64,000 nucleotides of DNA from CAXXOK01 sp963664595 (GCA_963664595.2 CAXXOK010000003.1:62001-126000), one strand, 5' to 3'; positions 34,645 to 43,540 are shown, numbered from the stretch's first letter. Translations and numbers: made by a program. Notes: generated by a model not told the origin, from the letters alone.

Positions 34645-35123
34645 ACTTTGCGGAGATTGTGAACACGCAGGCGGAAAGCACAGTGTTATGATGATACCAT
34701 GGCGGCGGCTGCGGAACAGGGCATTGCCAGTACACCTCGTTTGTCCGCCCGTTCAAATGCCGGATGGGGACAACCCCAACAGCCTGCCGCGCCGCTTGGC
34801 GGTACGGCGCGCCGCCGGATACCGGCCCATAATGCGAATATAAAATTCGAAACAGGCGGAAACCTTCGTGTACATGCAGTACCGTTTGCCGGAAACCCCG
34901 TTACAGATCGGTGATACCTGGGGTTTATTGGGAGGGTACGTCAACATACGGGACATCTTCCCGCGTTAAGATTTTACTGTGCTTGATCGGGTTCTTGTTA
35001 AGGTTTGCTGGGTACAATAGGGGGAAACGGCATAATGAATAGCCGGTGAAACCCATACGGCAGTTTATAAGCTTGCGGAATGCGGTTTGCCATGCCCTGA
35101 CAACGGCTTCAGAAAAAGATAAC
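34645..35123. other. Intergenic stretch without a supported gene
   Basis: About 480 bases between the antiporter unit and the ABC operon. Short open frames exist on both strands but none has a ribosome site or a recognisable protein. Confidence 0.5.
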
Positions 35124-35161
35124 AATATCCCGGAATCGCAGACGCGCTTCCGGGATATTGT
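35124..35161 (-). terminator. Terminator of the iron/polyamine-type ABC operon
   Basis: CAATATCCCGGAA, loop, TTCCGGGATATTG, followed on the minus strand by TTATCTTTTT. Confidence 0.8.
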
Positions 35162-35195
35162 CTATGCCCGATGCCGCGTATTGCGATGAATCTCC

Positions 35196-36272
35196 CTACA
35201 ACAAATGAGCGCATTCCTTATCAAAGCGGATAAACGCCTGATCGCCCACCTGGAAAATCTTCTTATTAACCGGGCAGTTATCCATGATCTTTACCAGCGT
35301 TTCTCCCACGCGCACATGGTAGTTCTGGTAGCTGCCCATGAAGCAGCTCAGCTCCACCTTGCAGGGCAAAAGTCCGTTGTCTCCAATGATCACGGCTTCG
35401 GGGCGCAGCAGCACCTTGCAGGGCTGGTTTGCCTTCATGGGGCGGAAGGTTTCTACCAGCGCCTCATGGCCGTCAATGTTTACGCGGCAAAGCGTTCCTT
35501 CCATGCCGGTCACTTTCGCGTTCAGGAAATTCGCCTCGCCGATAAAATCCGCTACGAACTCATCCACCGGATGATAATAGATTTCCATGGGTGTGCCCGT
35601 CTGCGCGATTTCCCCTTTGTTCATGATGATGATCTGGTCGCTGATGGACATGGCTTCGCTTTGGTCGTGCGTCACATAAATAGCCGTGATGCCCAGCGTC
35701 TGCTGGATGCGGCGGATCTCTGTGCGCATGCTGACGCGCAGCTTGGCATCCAGATTGGACAGGGGTTCGTCAAACAGCAGCACGCCCGGCTCCACCACCA
35801 GCGCGCGCGCCAGCGCGATGCGCTGCTGCTGCCCGCCGGAGAGCTGGTTGGTCATACGGGCTTCCATGCCGCCCATCTCCACCAGATCCAAAATCTTGTG
35901 GACCCGCTCCTCAATTTCCGCCTTGGGGAGCTTGCGCAGGCGCAGACCATAGGCCACGTTGTCAAACACGTTGTAATGCGGAAACAGCGCATAGCTCTGG
36001 AACACCATCGCCGTATCGCGTTTGTTGGGGGTCAGCTCGTTAATGGCTTCCTCCCCAAGATAAATATCACCCTCGTCCGGGCTTTCAAACCCGGCAATCA
36101 TCCGCAGCGTGGTTGTTTTGCCGCAGCCGCTGGGCCCCAGCAGCGTGACAAAGGAACCGGGGGCGATATCAAGCGCCACATCCCGGACAGCGTAAAAATC
36201 CTTACCGGTTTTGGGGTCCTTATAGATTTTGGAAATATGCGACAGCCGCACACCTTTGCTGACTTTAGCCAT
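35196..36272 (-). CDS. ABC transporter ATP-binding protein, FbpC/PotA type
   Basis: 358 residues. Walker A GPSGCGKTT, signature LSGGQQQR, Walker B VLLFDEPLSNLDAKLR, and a C-terminal TOBE domain (about 270-358). The family energises Fe3+, polyamine or phosphonate importers. It overlaps the permease gene by eight bases. Its partners are the fused permease and the binding protein upstream on the minus strand. Confidence 0.92.
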   Translation of the reverse strand: MAKVSKGVRLSHISKIYKDPKTGKDFYAVRDVALDIAPGSFVTLLGPSGCGKTTTLRMIAGFESPDEGDIYLGEEAINELTPNKRDTAMVFQSYALFPHYNVFDNVAYGLRLRKLPKAEIEERVHKILDLVEMGGMEARMTNQLSGGQQQRIALARALVVEPGVLLFDEPLSNLDAKLRVSMRTEIRRIQQTLGITAIYVTHDQSEAMSISDQIIIMNKGEIAQTGTPMEIYYHPVDEFVADFIGEANFLNAKVTGMEGTLCRVNIDGHEALVETFRPMKANQPCKVLLRPEAVIIGDNGLLPCKVELSCFMGSYQNYHVRVGETLVKIMDNCPVNKKIFQVGDQAFIRFDKECAHLL

Positions 36273-37995
36273 TCTTCTCCGCCTCCCTGATCTTCTTGCT
36301 GGTGCCGAAATATTTCATGAACAGGTTCATCAGCAGGATGGAACCGTACACGATCAGAATCAGGATTGTCGCGTAGGCACAGGCCTCGCCAAACTTTCCC
36401 TTTTCCGCAAACTCGTTGATCTGTGTGGTAATCAGCAGATATTTGGGGGTCACCAGCAGGATAATCGCACTGATGGCCGTGATGGAGCGCACAAATGTTG
36501 TTACCAGACCGCTGAAGAAGCTGTCCTTGATGAGCGGCAGCGTGATGGACATAAACACCTTGCCGCTGTTGGCGCCCAGATCATAGGCGCTTTCCTCGAT
36601 GGACCGGTCGATCTGCCGCAGGGCGGAAATACCGCTGCGCGTGCCGACCGGCAGGCTGCGCACAACAAACACGATAACCAATACCATGCCTGTGCCATAA
36701 AGGCTCTGCAGCACGCCGGTGCCAAACAGCCCATTGGCAAAGCCGCGGATATACCCGACGCCCAGCACCGTGCCGGGCACGGCCATTGCCAGCATGCTGG
36801 TGAATTCGATCAGCGCCTTGGAGCGAAATTTCTTTTTGACCACCAGATAGCTGATGATCATGGACAGCAGCGCCGTGATGGGCGCGGCGATGATCGACAG
36901 CATAAACGAATCGCGGAACGCCCGCGCGCCACCGCCGAATTTGAAAATGTATTCAAAGTGCACCAGCGACAGGGAGTAGTTGCGGCCCCACAGCTTAAAC
37001 AGCGCGCCGAAGGGGACGCTAATATACATCATCACCACAAACGCGCTGAACAGCGAGCATAGAAGCGTCAGCGGCCGGGTGACGCTTTTATCGGAGATGA
37101 GCATCCGCTCCCGACTGGCCTTGCCGGTCAGCGTGGCCACAGTGCGCTTTTCCAGGTAGTATTTCTGGATAAGGAATAAAACAAGCGTAAGACACAGCAG
37201 TACCACGGCCATCGCTGCCGCGCCGACCTTATCGTAGGCGCCGGTTACCTGCAGGTAAATGGTGGTCGCCAGTGTGTCGTAGCTGCCGCCGATGATCATC
37301 GGGTTGGCAAAGTCCGCTACGGACTCGATGAACGTCACCAGAAAAGCGTTGCCCAGGCCCGGCAGCAGCAGCGGCAGCGTGATGGTGGTGAACACCTTCC
37401 ACCGGCTGGCGCCCATGTCGCGGGAGGCTTCCTCCAGCGAGGGATCAATATTGCGCAACAACCCCTTGAGCATCAGGTAGCAGACCGGGAAAAACGTCAG
37501 CGTCTGCACGATTACAATGCCTTTAAGGCCGTAAATTTCACTGTCATAGATGCCCAGCAGGGTGCGCGTGATCAGCCCGCTGCGCCCAAAGAGCAAGATC
37601 ATGCTCAGCGACAGCACAAAGGGCGGCGACACCACCGGAAGCATGCTCACCACATTGAACAGCTTTCTGACGATGCGGGAGCGCACCTGCATATACACAT
37701 CCACATAGGCAAACAGCAGGCCGATCAGCGTGCTGCCAAGCCCGGTAATCAGGCCCAGCGTAAGCGTGTTGGTAAACGCGACACGAAAGCGCTGCAGGCT
37801 TAATACCCGGGAAAACACATCCAACGTAAAGCCGGTCTCGCTGCTGAAAATACTGTCCACCAGCAGTGTTGCCAGCGGATAGAGAATAAACAGCAGCAGG
37901 AAAAGCAACAAAACCACGATCGTCGATACCATGATGGGGTCCCCGAACAGCTTTTTACGGTCGAGCCTCCTGCTCTGCTTTTGTGCTCCAACCAT
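36265..37995 (-). CDS. ABC permease, fused two-domain FbpB type
   Basis: 576 residues, twelve or so helices in two homologous halves, each with an EAA loop (SLEEASRDMGASRWKVFTTI in the first, SIEESAYDLGANSGKVFMSI in the second). Such double permeases belong to Fe3+ (SfuB/FbpB) and related importers. The first EAA loop is followed by TLPLLLPG and the second by TLPLIKD. It starts behind GGGGGG, 145 bases after the binding-protein gene. Confidence 0.92.
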   Translation of the reverse strand: MVGAQKQSRRLDRKKLFGDPIMVSTIVVLLLFLLLFILYPLATLLVDSIFSSETGFTLDVFSRVLSLQRFRVAFTNTLTLGLITGLGSTLIGLLFAYVDVYMQVRSRIVRKLFNVVSMLPVVSPPFVLSLSMILLFGRSGLITRTLLGIYDSEIYGLKGIVIVQTLTFFPVCYLMLKGLLRNIDPSLEEASRDMGASRWKVFTTITLPLLLPGLGNAFLVTFIESVADFANPMIIGGSYDTLATTIYLQVTGAYDKVGAAAMAVVLLCLTLVLFLIQKYYLEKRTVATLTGKASRERMLISDKSVTRPLTLLCSLFSAFVVMMYISVPFGALFKLWGRNYSLSLVHFEYIFKFGGGARAFRDSFMLSIIAAPITALLSMIISYLVVKKKFRSKALIEFTSMLAMAVPGTVLGVGYIRGFANGLFGTGVLQSLYGTGMVLVIVFVVRSLPVGTRSGISALRQIDRSIEESAYDLGANSGKVFMSITLPLIKDSFFSGLVTTFVRSITAISAIILLVTPKYLLITTQINEFAEKGKFGEACAYATILILIVYGSILLMNLFMKYFGTSKKIREAEKNG

Positions 37996-38092
37996 AGCGG
38001 CAGCCCCCCTTTGTATGGTTAATAATGAAACTGGAAAAGCACGCGCCGGTTACCGGTCTCCGTGGCTCACGGGCGTTTGTGCGAGCAAAGCA

Positions 38093-38121
38093 GGGAGGAT
38101 GACGGTTACCGTCATCCTCCC
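38093..38121. terminator. Intercistronic hairpin after the binding protein
   Basis: GGGAGGATGACGGT paired with ACCGTCATCCTCCC, a perfect palindrome just after the binding-protein stop and before the permease. No T-run follows, so it more likely stabilises the upstream message than terminates. Confidence 0.55.
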
Positions 38122-38139
38122 CGCCTGAGGTTCGTTTGG

Positions 38140-39228
38140 TTATTCGGTCTTGAAACGGTCGTCCGCGCCCTGGCCGATGGCCGCGAAGAAGTCCTCCACA
38201 TATTTGGAGGTATTCATCTTGGCGTCTTCAAAGTCATAGGCGATGGTATTGTTGGGATCCAGGCCAAACGCGGTCGCTTCGGCAGGCTGCTCGGCATTGT
38301 CGATCACCAGGAACTGATAGCTCTCGGCGGTCTTGGCCAGGTTGACGCACTCGGGGCTCAGCGCGTATTCAATCCACAGCTTGGCGGCGTTTTGATGCTT
38401 GGCGCCCTTGAAGATGGCGGTTGCGCCGACTTCGTAGCTGGTGCCGCTTGCCGGCAGAATCAGCTTGATGTTGTCGTAACCGGCGAGAATCTGGGTAATG
38501 CCGTCATGCAGGAAGCCAATGCCGATTACGCATTCTCCGGGGCCTACCATCTTGGCGGGGCCGGAGCCGCTCTTGGTGTACTGGGCCATATTCTTGTCCA
38601 GCGCCGTGAGGTATTCCATCGCGGCGTCATGCCCTCTCATCTGCACCATGGTGTTGATCACGAGCTTGGCCGTGCCGGAGGTGTTGGGGTTGGCCATCCA
38701 GATCAGACCCTTGTATTCGGGCTTGAGCAGATCGTCCCAGTCCGCGGGCGCTTCCAGCTTCAGGCGGTCCAGCTCCTCGGTGTTGACCATGAAGCCAAGG
38801 ATGCCCTTGTAAATACCGTACCAGTAGCCGTCCGCATCACGGTACAGGGGACTCATCAGATGGGATGCGTTTTTGGCATCATAGGCTTCCAGCAGCCCCT
38901 TGGTAACGCTCTCATTGTACGGGTCGGTAGTGCCGCCGAACCACACATCAGCGCTGGGGTTGCCGTTTTCTTCTTCGATCTTGGCGGCGACTTCACCGGT
39001 GGAGAGGCGCTGGCGGTTGACTGTGATGCCGTACAGATCCTGGAAATGGTCGCAGGCGGCATTCATGTAGGCTTCCTCACAGGAGGCGTACACCGTCAGC
39101 TCGCCCTCGGCCTGCGCGGCTGCGATCAGCGCCGGATCGATGGCATCAGAAGCGGTTTCGGCGGAGGCCAGGCTCCACAGGCCAAATACCATAAGGGTTG
39201 ACAATAGGAGTGCCAGGAATTTTTTCAT
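38140..39228 (-). CDS. ABC substrate-binding protein, Fe3+/polyamine type
   Basis: 362 residues, family 1/6 binding protein like FbpA/AfuA. The signal peptide (1-23) ends LASAETASD and, as in the other binding protein here, lacks a lipobox cysteine. Core motifs are LTVYASCEEAYMNAACDHFQ, ADVWFGGTTDPYNES and PNTSGTAKLVI. The adjacent tyrosine pair that binds iron in FbpA is not evident, so the ligand may be a phosphorylated compound or polyamine rather than iron. It is the first gene of the operon. Confidence 0.88.
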   Translation of the reverse strand: MKKFLALLLSTLMVFGLWSLASAETASDAIDPALIAAAQAEGELTVYASCEEAYMNAACDHFQDLYGITVNRQRLSTGEVAAKIEEENGNPSADVWFGGTTDPYNESVTKGLLEAYDAKNASHLMSPLYRDADGYWYGIYKGILGFMVNTEELDRLKLEAPADWDDLLKPEYKGLIWMANPNTSGTAKLVINTMVQMRGHDAAMEYLTALDKNMAQYTKSGSGPAKMVGPGECVIGIGFLHDGITQILAGYDNIKLILPASGTSYEVGATAIFKGAKHQNAAKLWIEYALSPECVNLAKTAESYQFLVIDNAEQPAEATAFGLDPNNTIAYDFEDAKMNTSKYVEDFFAAIGQGADDRFKTE

Positions 39229-39281
39229 AAGGTATTCATCCTTTCCAATTTTGGGGTATTGAATTGTAAAGTATGTGTTAA

Positions 39282-39310
39282 AGTATAGTCTTGTTTGTAA
39301 ATCATGTCAA
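39282..39310 (-). promoter_or_regulatory. Promoter of the iron/polyamine-type ABC operon
   Basis: Minus-strand TTGACA (39305-39310) and TATACT (39282-39287), spacer 17. Confidence 0.75.
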
Positions 39311-39371
39311 GCACTTACCGTTTTCAAACCGAATATTACAGGCGCGGTTCCGAGTATTATTACACAATTTA

Positions 39372-39452
39372 AGTAAGCGCTGAATAAATCCCCTGCACGA
39401 TGGCGGAAATCTAACGCGCCATCGCACAGGTGCTTTATTCAGCGATTACCTA
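39372..39452. repeat. Palindromic MITE-like repeat, compact copy 2
   Basis: An 81-base unit whose ends are inverted: GCGCTGAATAAATCCCCTGC at the left and GTGCTTTATTCAGCGATTAC at the right, with CGATGGCG/CGCCATCG inside, so the whole unit folds into one hairpin. Related copies lie at 1601-1780, 25735-25761 and 59112-59127. Confidence 0.7.
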
Positions 39453-39563
39453 GCGATGCACCCGCTTGAGTATTTATGTAAGGAGGGGAGCACGGTGGTA
39501 ATTATTGTTACTCTTAAGAGGTTGATGAACGTTCGATGAGGGCAGATAGACAGTGCCTTTTTG

Positions 39564-39659
39564 GCTGAAACCCTTAGGAAGCATTACTTTCTATCATAAC
39601 AAAAGGCCGTCCATCTCGCAAACGAGATGGACGACCTTTTATGGCGGAGAGTTAGGGAT
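39564..39659. repeat. Left direct repeat (attL) of the tRNA-Ser islet
   Basis: A 96-base segment matching 41597-41692. The last 19 bases (ATGGCGGAGAGTTAGGGAT) are identical and equal the 3' end of tRNA-Ser; the first 77 are similar and hold the tRNA's terminator hairpin (39602-39639). After it the tRNA match stops, so this is a tRNA end without a tRNA body. Confidence 0.8.
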
Positions 39660-39745
39660 ATGAATTATTACATGGTCATCTCACTGCGTATTGTTGTGTA
39701 TCATTAGGTGCTGTAGAGTTAAGAAATACAAAGGGTTTCGTGCTA

Positions 39746-39898
39746 TGGGGTATATTTGTTTGGTGCTTCATATTATCGCCGTTGGGGTACGTGTTGAGTA
39801 CCTGTTGGGGTAAACGTTAGGGTATAAAATGCGATGGGGTAGAGGGATGAAAATATCCACAATGGTGCCGTAAAGGCATAGAGGGGTATGTATGTTTT
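39746..39898 (+). promoter_or_regulatory. Cluster of GGGGTA sites, likely integrase arm sites
   Basis: Same-strand copies of T/AGGGGTA at 39746, 39783, 39806, 39835 and 39892, with variants at 39794 (TTGAGTA) and 39818 (TAGGGTA). The block 39783-39818 is spaced 11-12 bases, close to one helical turn. Position just inside attL suits arm-type binding of a tyrosine integrase. No gene lies in 39660-40143. Confidence 0.55.
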
Positions 39899-40143
39899 TG
39901 TCATTTCGTCATAATAGTAGTGGAAAGCCTTGTATTATAAGGGCTTGAGCCTATGACGATTTTATATTACTAAAATTTTAAATCGTAATTTTGTGATAAT
40001 ACAATGCCTTTAGAGGGTCTTGACACAGCGCTAGACAGGATTATTTGTTGATGGCTAGAAATAATCAACAAGGGAATATTCGATTTTCAAGAAGAATAGA
40101 ATATTTATGTGAAATAGAACCTAGCATAAAAGGTGAGGATGAT

Positions 40144-41418
40144 ATGAATAAGCATGAGCTGACACAAGAAATCATGGATTTAATATCTCTTGACACTGAG
40201 GGGGATTATTGGGATTTTAAGCGAGAATGGTATAGTGATGGAAAAAACGCAGATCTGCTTCATGACATTATTTGTATGGCCAATAATTTATCTAATCATG
40301 ATGGATATATAATTATTGGAGTTGACGATAAAACCCATACAATTCATGGTGTTATGACCTCTGATGGCAATCGAAAATCTCAACAGAATGTTATTGACTT
40401 TCTCAAAGACAAAATGTTTGCAGGAGATAGCAGGCCAACTGTTTATGTCCAAACTATTTTCCGGGTTGTTCCTGGTGAAACCAAGGAAGTTGATGTAATA
40501 ATAATTAAGAATAGAGATAATACACCGTATTACCTAACAGACAGCTATAGAGATGTTTTATCAGGTAATATCTATACTCGCGTTGGAGATACCAATACGC
40601 CGAAATGTTCAACGGCTGATATTGATAAGGTCGAGCATCTGTGGAAAAAGCGATTTGGTATTAATAAAACCCCTTTTGAGAAATTGAAAAGGCTGTTATC
40701 AAGCCCATTAGATTGGTTGCCAATGGGAACTGATGGTCAACATTCGAGTAACGGTCATTTCTTTACTTGGTATAACAAGTATTACCCTGAATATACAATT
40801 AGCTATGAGCTGGACGAAAGTCGCTTTGATAATGGGAAAATTGACGCTGTGGAACAGGGTATGTATTGGATGGATTGTTTGCCAGATCCTTTGCATAATT
40901 CCTATATCTACGAAGTTCATATCAAGTATCATGCAACAATCATGTATTCTACATTGGCTGTATTCGCAGACGGCTTTAGGTTTGAACGTGTTCTTTGGAA
41001 AAAGGATATACGATTTAAGAGCAATAACGAGCAATATATTTCTTATTGTTTTGTTGATGAAGATAGTATTGAATTTCAACTAGATAAATGGTTGGCGAAT
41101 CATTATGATACTGTTTGGGAAACTGAGCATTCGAGATATATATCTCCGATAAAACCTTGGGAAGTTCAACCAGAATATAGTGGTATATATAACCCATACA
41201 GTGTGATACTGGTTTTTCGAGATGGTGAAGAACACCAAGAATTTAATAATTACGTGGATAATAGAAAAGTAGAATTGCTGCAAGAAGTTGGCTACTGGAA
41301 ACCTTCGGATAGTGGGAAATATACAGTATGTAATGATCCGAATTACATAGAGTGGCTATGCAAAATCGGTAAAACATTGGTCCAATGGCTTGACAATTGG
41401 AGAACGGGGAAAGTATGA
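40144..41418 (+). CDS. AlbA_2 (Schlafen-like) ATP-/nucleic-acid-binding protein
   Basis: 424 residues. The N-terminal AlbA_2 domain (about 1-165) shows EGDYWDFKREW (19-29), then IICMANNLSNHDGYIIIGVD (42-61), and ends near YTRVGDTNTP. The C-terminal 250 residues are rich in Tyr, Trp and Asp and match nothing I know. ATG 40144 is preceded by GGTGAGG. Base and codon use are strikingly AT-rich against GC-rich neighbours, so it was acquired. It is the only sizeable gene of the tRNA-Ser islet. Proteins of this class occur in phage-defence and regulatory settings; a defence role is inference. Confidence 0.8.
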   Translation: MNKHELTQEIMDLISLDTEGDYWDFKREWYSDGKNADLLHDIICMANNLSNHDGYIIIGVDDKTHTIHGVMTSDGNRKSQQNVIDFLKDKMFAGDSRPTVYVQTIFRVVPGETKEVDVIIIKNRDNTPYYLTDSYRDVLSGNIYTRVGDTNTPKCSTADIDKVEHLWKKRFGINKTPFEKLKRLLSSPLDWLPMGTDGQHSSNGHFFTWYNKYYPEYTISYELDESRFDNGKIDAVEQGMYWMDCLPDPLHNSYIYEVHIKYHATIMYSTLAVFADGFRFERVLWKKDIRFKSNNEQYISYCFVDEDSIEFQLDKWLANHYDTVWETEHSRYISPIKPWEVQPEYSGIYNPYSVILVFRDGEEHQEFNNYVDNRKVELLQEVGYWKPSDSGKYTVCNDPNYIEWLCKIGKTLVQWLDNWRTGKV

Positions 41419-41470
41419 AAGCCCGGTATTGATATTCAACAAGCGGAAAAGATTGAAATGAGTGATGAAG

Positions 41471-41593
41471 ATGAATGATATAGTAATTATTATGCTAATT
41501 TTATTGTCGTTCAATGTTCTTATACAATTCTTCAAACCGAAGATTAATTCCTCTATCATATTGAAGTTCAGAGCTATTACACCAATACTCTAA
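41471..41593 (+). CDS. Possible 40-residue membrane peptide
   Basis: ATG 41471 opens MNDIVIIMLILLSFNVLIQF, a single membrane helix, then a basic tail (KPKINSS, LKFRA). It lies 52 bases after the AlbA_2 gene, in the islet and equally AT-rich. No clear ribosome site is present, so coding is uncertain. Confidence 0.3.
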   Translation: MNDIVIIMLILLSFNVLIQFFKPKINSSIILKFRAITPIL

Positions 41594-41596
41594 ATT

Positions 41597-41692
41597 GCTG
41601 AAACCCTTGCGAATCATCACTTTCCATCATAACAAAAAGGCCGTCAACCTCGTATTGAGATTGACGGATTTTTATGGCGGAGAGTTAGGGAT
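41597..41692. repeat. Right direct repeat (attR) of the tRNA-Ser islet
   Basis: Second copy of the 96-base repeat. It contains the hairpin CCGTCAA...TTGACGG that now terminates tRNA-Ser on the minus strand, and ends inside the tRNA gene (41675-41692). Confidence 0.8.
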
Positions 41693-41764
41693 TTGAACCC
41701 TAGTCAGGTTTTGGCCTGAACACGATTTCCAGTCGTGCGCCTTCGACCACTCAGCCAACTCTCC
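41675..41764 (-). tRNA. tRNA-Ser (anticodon GGA)
   Basis: A 90-base minus-strand class II tRNA with encoded CCA. The acceptor begins GGAGAGT, the anticodon stem CACGA/TCGTG encloses CTGGAAA with anticodon GGA, a long variable arm TTCAGGCCAAAACCTGA follows, and the T arm has GGGTTCAAATCCC. Its 3' end carries the islet. Confidence 0.96.
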
Positions 41765-42030
41765 ACAGGCTGCGAGAACGCAACGAATATATTATAGGGG
41801 AACACGGGTTGGTTGTCAATGCGCTGAGCTCATCATTTTTAGGGAAATCAAACGAAATATTAAAAGTGCGTAACGGCGTGCGAAGGGGATTATGAAATTG
41901 GAATTTTGCATATTGACTGTAATGGAATTACAATGACAAAAGGAAAACCGGAACATGATACGGCACACCCGTTTTGATCATGCAAAGCGCTTCCGGATGC
42001 GGGATAATGGCATTGAAAGCGAGGACGGCT

Positions 42031-42867
42031 ATGAAATGGATCGACAGACTGAACAAATGTATTGAATACATGGAAGACCATCTGGAGGACGAAATCGAAA
42101 CACGGAAGCTCTGTGAAATCGCGTGCCTGTCTCCCAAATACTTCTTTGGGCTGTTTGAGGCTGCCTGCGGCATTTCCTGTGCGAATTATATCAAAAACAG
42201 GAGAATGACCAAGGCGGTGACCAAGCTGAAAAAGGGCATGAAGGTGATTGACGCCGCATTTCTGTACGGGTATGCGAGCAGTGAAAGCTTTTCCAGAGCC
42301 TTCAAAGAGTTTCACGGGCTGTCGCCTTCCGGTGTGCTTCACAGTACCGCCGCGTTCATATCGTATCCGAAGCTCGTCTTTCAGATTAAGCTGATCGGAG
42401 CGGATAGCATGATGTACAGGGTGGAGGATAAAAAAGCGTTTGTGATCGCGGGGCGGTCGATCATTGCCCAAAATGGCGAGGGGAACAACACGGATACGTC
42501 GGCGCTTTGGCACAGCGCCATGCGGGACGGCACAACAGAACGGCTGGCGAAGCTGGACCCCAACCACAAGGTGTATGGTGCGTGCTTTGCGGTGAACGAG
42601 ATCGATCAATCCTTCCGGTATGCCGTCGCGGCCATCCTGGATAACCCGGCGCAGCCCGTGCCGGACGATCTGGAAACCTACCCGGTAAAGGCGGCGAAAT
42701 GGGCGATCTTCCCAGAAAACGGCAAGGTGCCGGATGTGCTGTGCAGTTTGTGGAACAAGATACTGTCGGAATGGATACCGTCGCACGAGTATGAAATCGA
42801 TCACAGCCGGCCGGATATTGAAAACTATCTGGACGATGGCGTGGAGGTATGGCTGCCCATCATATGA
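42031..42867 (+). CDS. AraC-family regulator with GyrI-like effector domain
   Basis: 278 residues. Residues 1-105 hold the two AraC helix-turn-helices (ETRKLCEIACLSPKYFFGLF and KVIDAAFLYGYASSESFSRA). Residues 130-278 form a GyrI-like/SHS2 small-molecule domain with YAVAAILDNPAQ and a WAIFPENG segment. ATG 42031 has GAGGACGGCT before it. Regulators of this design sense hydrophobic drugs or cell stress. The target is not obvious; the nearest genes run away from it. The stretch 41765-42030 holds nothing else. Confidence 0.85.
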   Translation: MKWIDRLNKCIEYMEDHLEDEIETRKLCEIACLSPKYFFGLFEAACGISCANYIKNRRMTKAVTKLKKGMKVIDAAFLYGYASSESFSRAFKEFHGLSPSGVLHSTAAFISYPKLVFQIKLIGADSMMYRVEDKKAFVIAGRSIIAQNGEGNNTDTSALWHSAMRDGTTERLAKLDPNHKVYGACFAVNEIDQSFRYAVAAILDNPAQPVPDDLETYPVKAAKWAIFPENGKVPDVLCSLWNKILSEWIPSHEYEIDHSRPDIENYLDDGVEVWLPII

Positions 42868-42896
42868 TGGGGTATGGATTGGCAATCAAAATGTGA

Positions 42897-42933
42897 ACCC
42901 CCGGCCAGGCAAAGCAAAAGCATGGCCGGGGGT
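42897..42933. terminator. Terminator between the convergent AraC gene and ppa
   Basis: ACCCCCGGCCA, loop, TGGCCGGGGGT. On the minus strand it is followed by TCACATTTTG. Confidence 0.75.
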
Positions 42934-43003
42934 ACTGTGTATCAGGAGAGGGAGCCTGCTGCAAAAAGAATCAGATGGAAGCGGCGGTCCGGATGGTTGT
43001 GGC

Positions 43004-43540
43004 TCAAGAACGGCAGAACTTGTCAATGTAGGTATCCAGGCATTTGCGGATCACCTGCTGGGCCTCCTCATGGCCGTGAATCTCGTCCACTACGGTTTCC
43101 TTGCCCTCCAGATTTTTATAAACCGAGAAGAAGTGGGACATCTCCGAGAAGATATGCTGGGGCAGCTCGCTGACATCCTTATAGCTGTTGAACGTGGGGT
43201 CCTTGAACGGGATGGCGATAATCTTTTCGTCCAGCCGTCCCTGGTCCAGCATCGTCAGAACCCCGATGGGGTAACAGCGTACCAGGCTCAGCGGCTGAAT
43301 GACCTCGCTGCACACCACCAGTACGTCCAGCGGGTCCAGATCATCGGCATAGGTACGGGGGATCAGCCCGTAGTTGCAGGGATAATGTGTGGATGTGTAC
43401 AGGATGCGGTCCAGAATCAGGCTGCCCGTTTCCTTGTCCAGTTCGTATTTCTTTTTACTGCCCTTTTCGATTTCCACCACGGCAATGAAATCGGAGGGGG
43501 TTACCCGTGACGGGGAGATATCGTGCCAGATATTGCTCAT
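43004..43540 (-). CDS. ppa: Inorganic pyrophosphatase, family I
   Basis: 178 residues. The metal-binding signature ADDLDPLDVLV is intact, with KYELDKETG and YPCNYGLIPRTY before it. It hydrolyses pyrophosphate to phosphate. ATG 43540 (MSNIWHD) has AAGGAGGA upstream. Its presence is notable beside the PPi-type phosphofructokinase at 56.6 kb, which would use the same PPi. Confidence 0.95.
   Translation of the reverse strand: MSNIWHDISPSRVTPSDFIAVVEIEKGSKKKYELDKETGSLILDRILYTSTHYPCNYGLIPRTYADDLDPLDVLVVCSEVIQPLSLVRCYPIGVLTMLDQGRLDEKIIAIPFKDPTFNSYKDVSELPQHIFSEMSHFFSVYKNLEGKETVVDEIHGHEEAQQVIRKCLDTYIDKFCRS

Noticed and set aside
34699..34914. Short frames on both strands between the antiporter unit and the ABC operon
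   Set aside because: Arg/Ala-rich GC-driven text without ribosome sites or motifs.
39495..39539. 14-codon frame MVIIVTLKRLMNVR with a strong ribosome site, like a small holin-type toxin start
   Set aside because: Too short, no membrane-spanning length and no antisense partner visible; may be a relic only.
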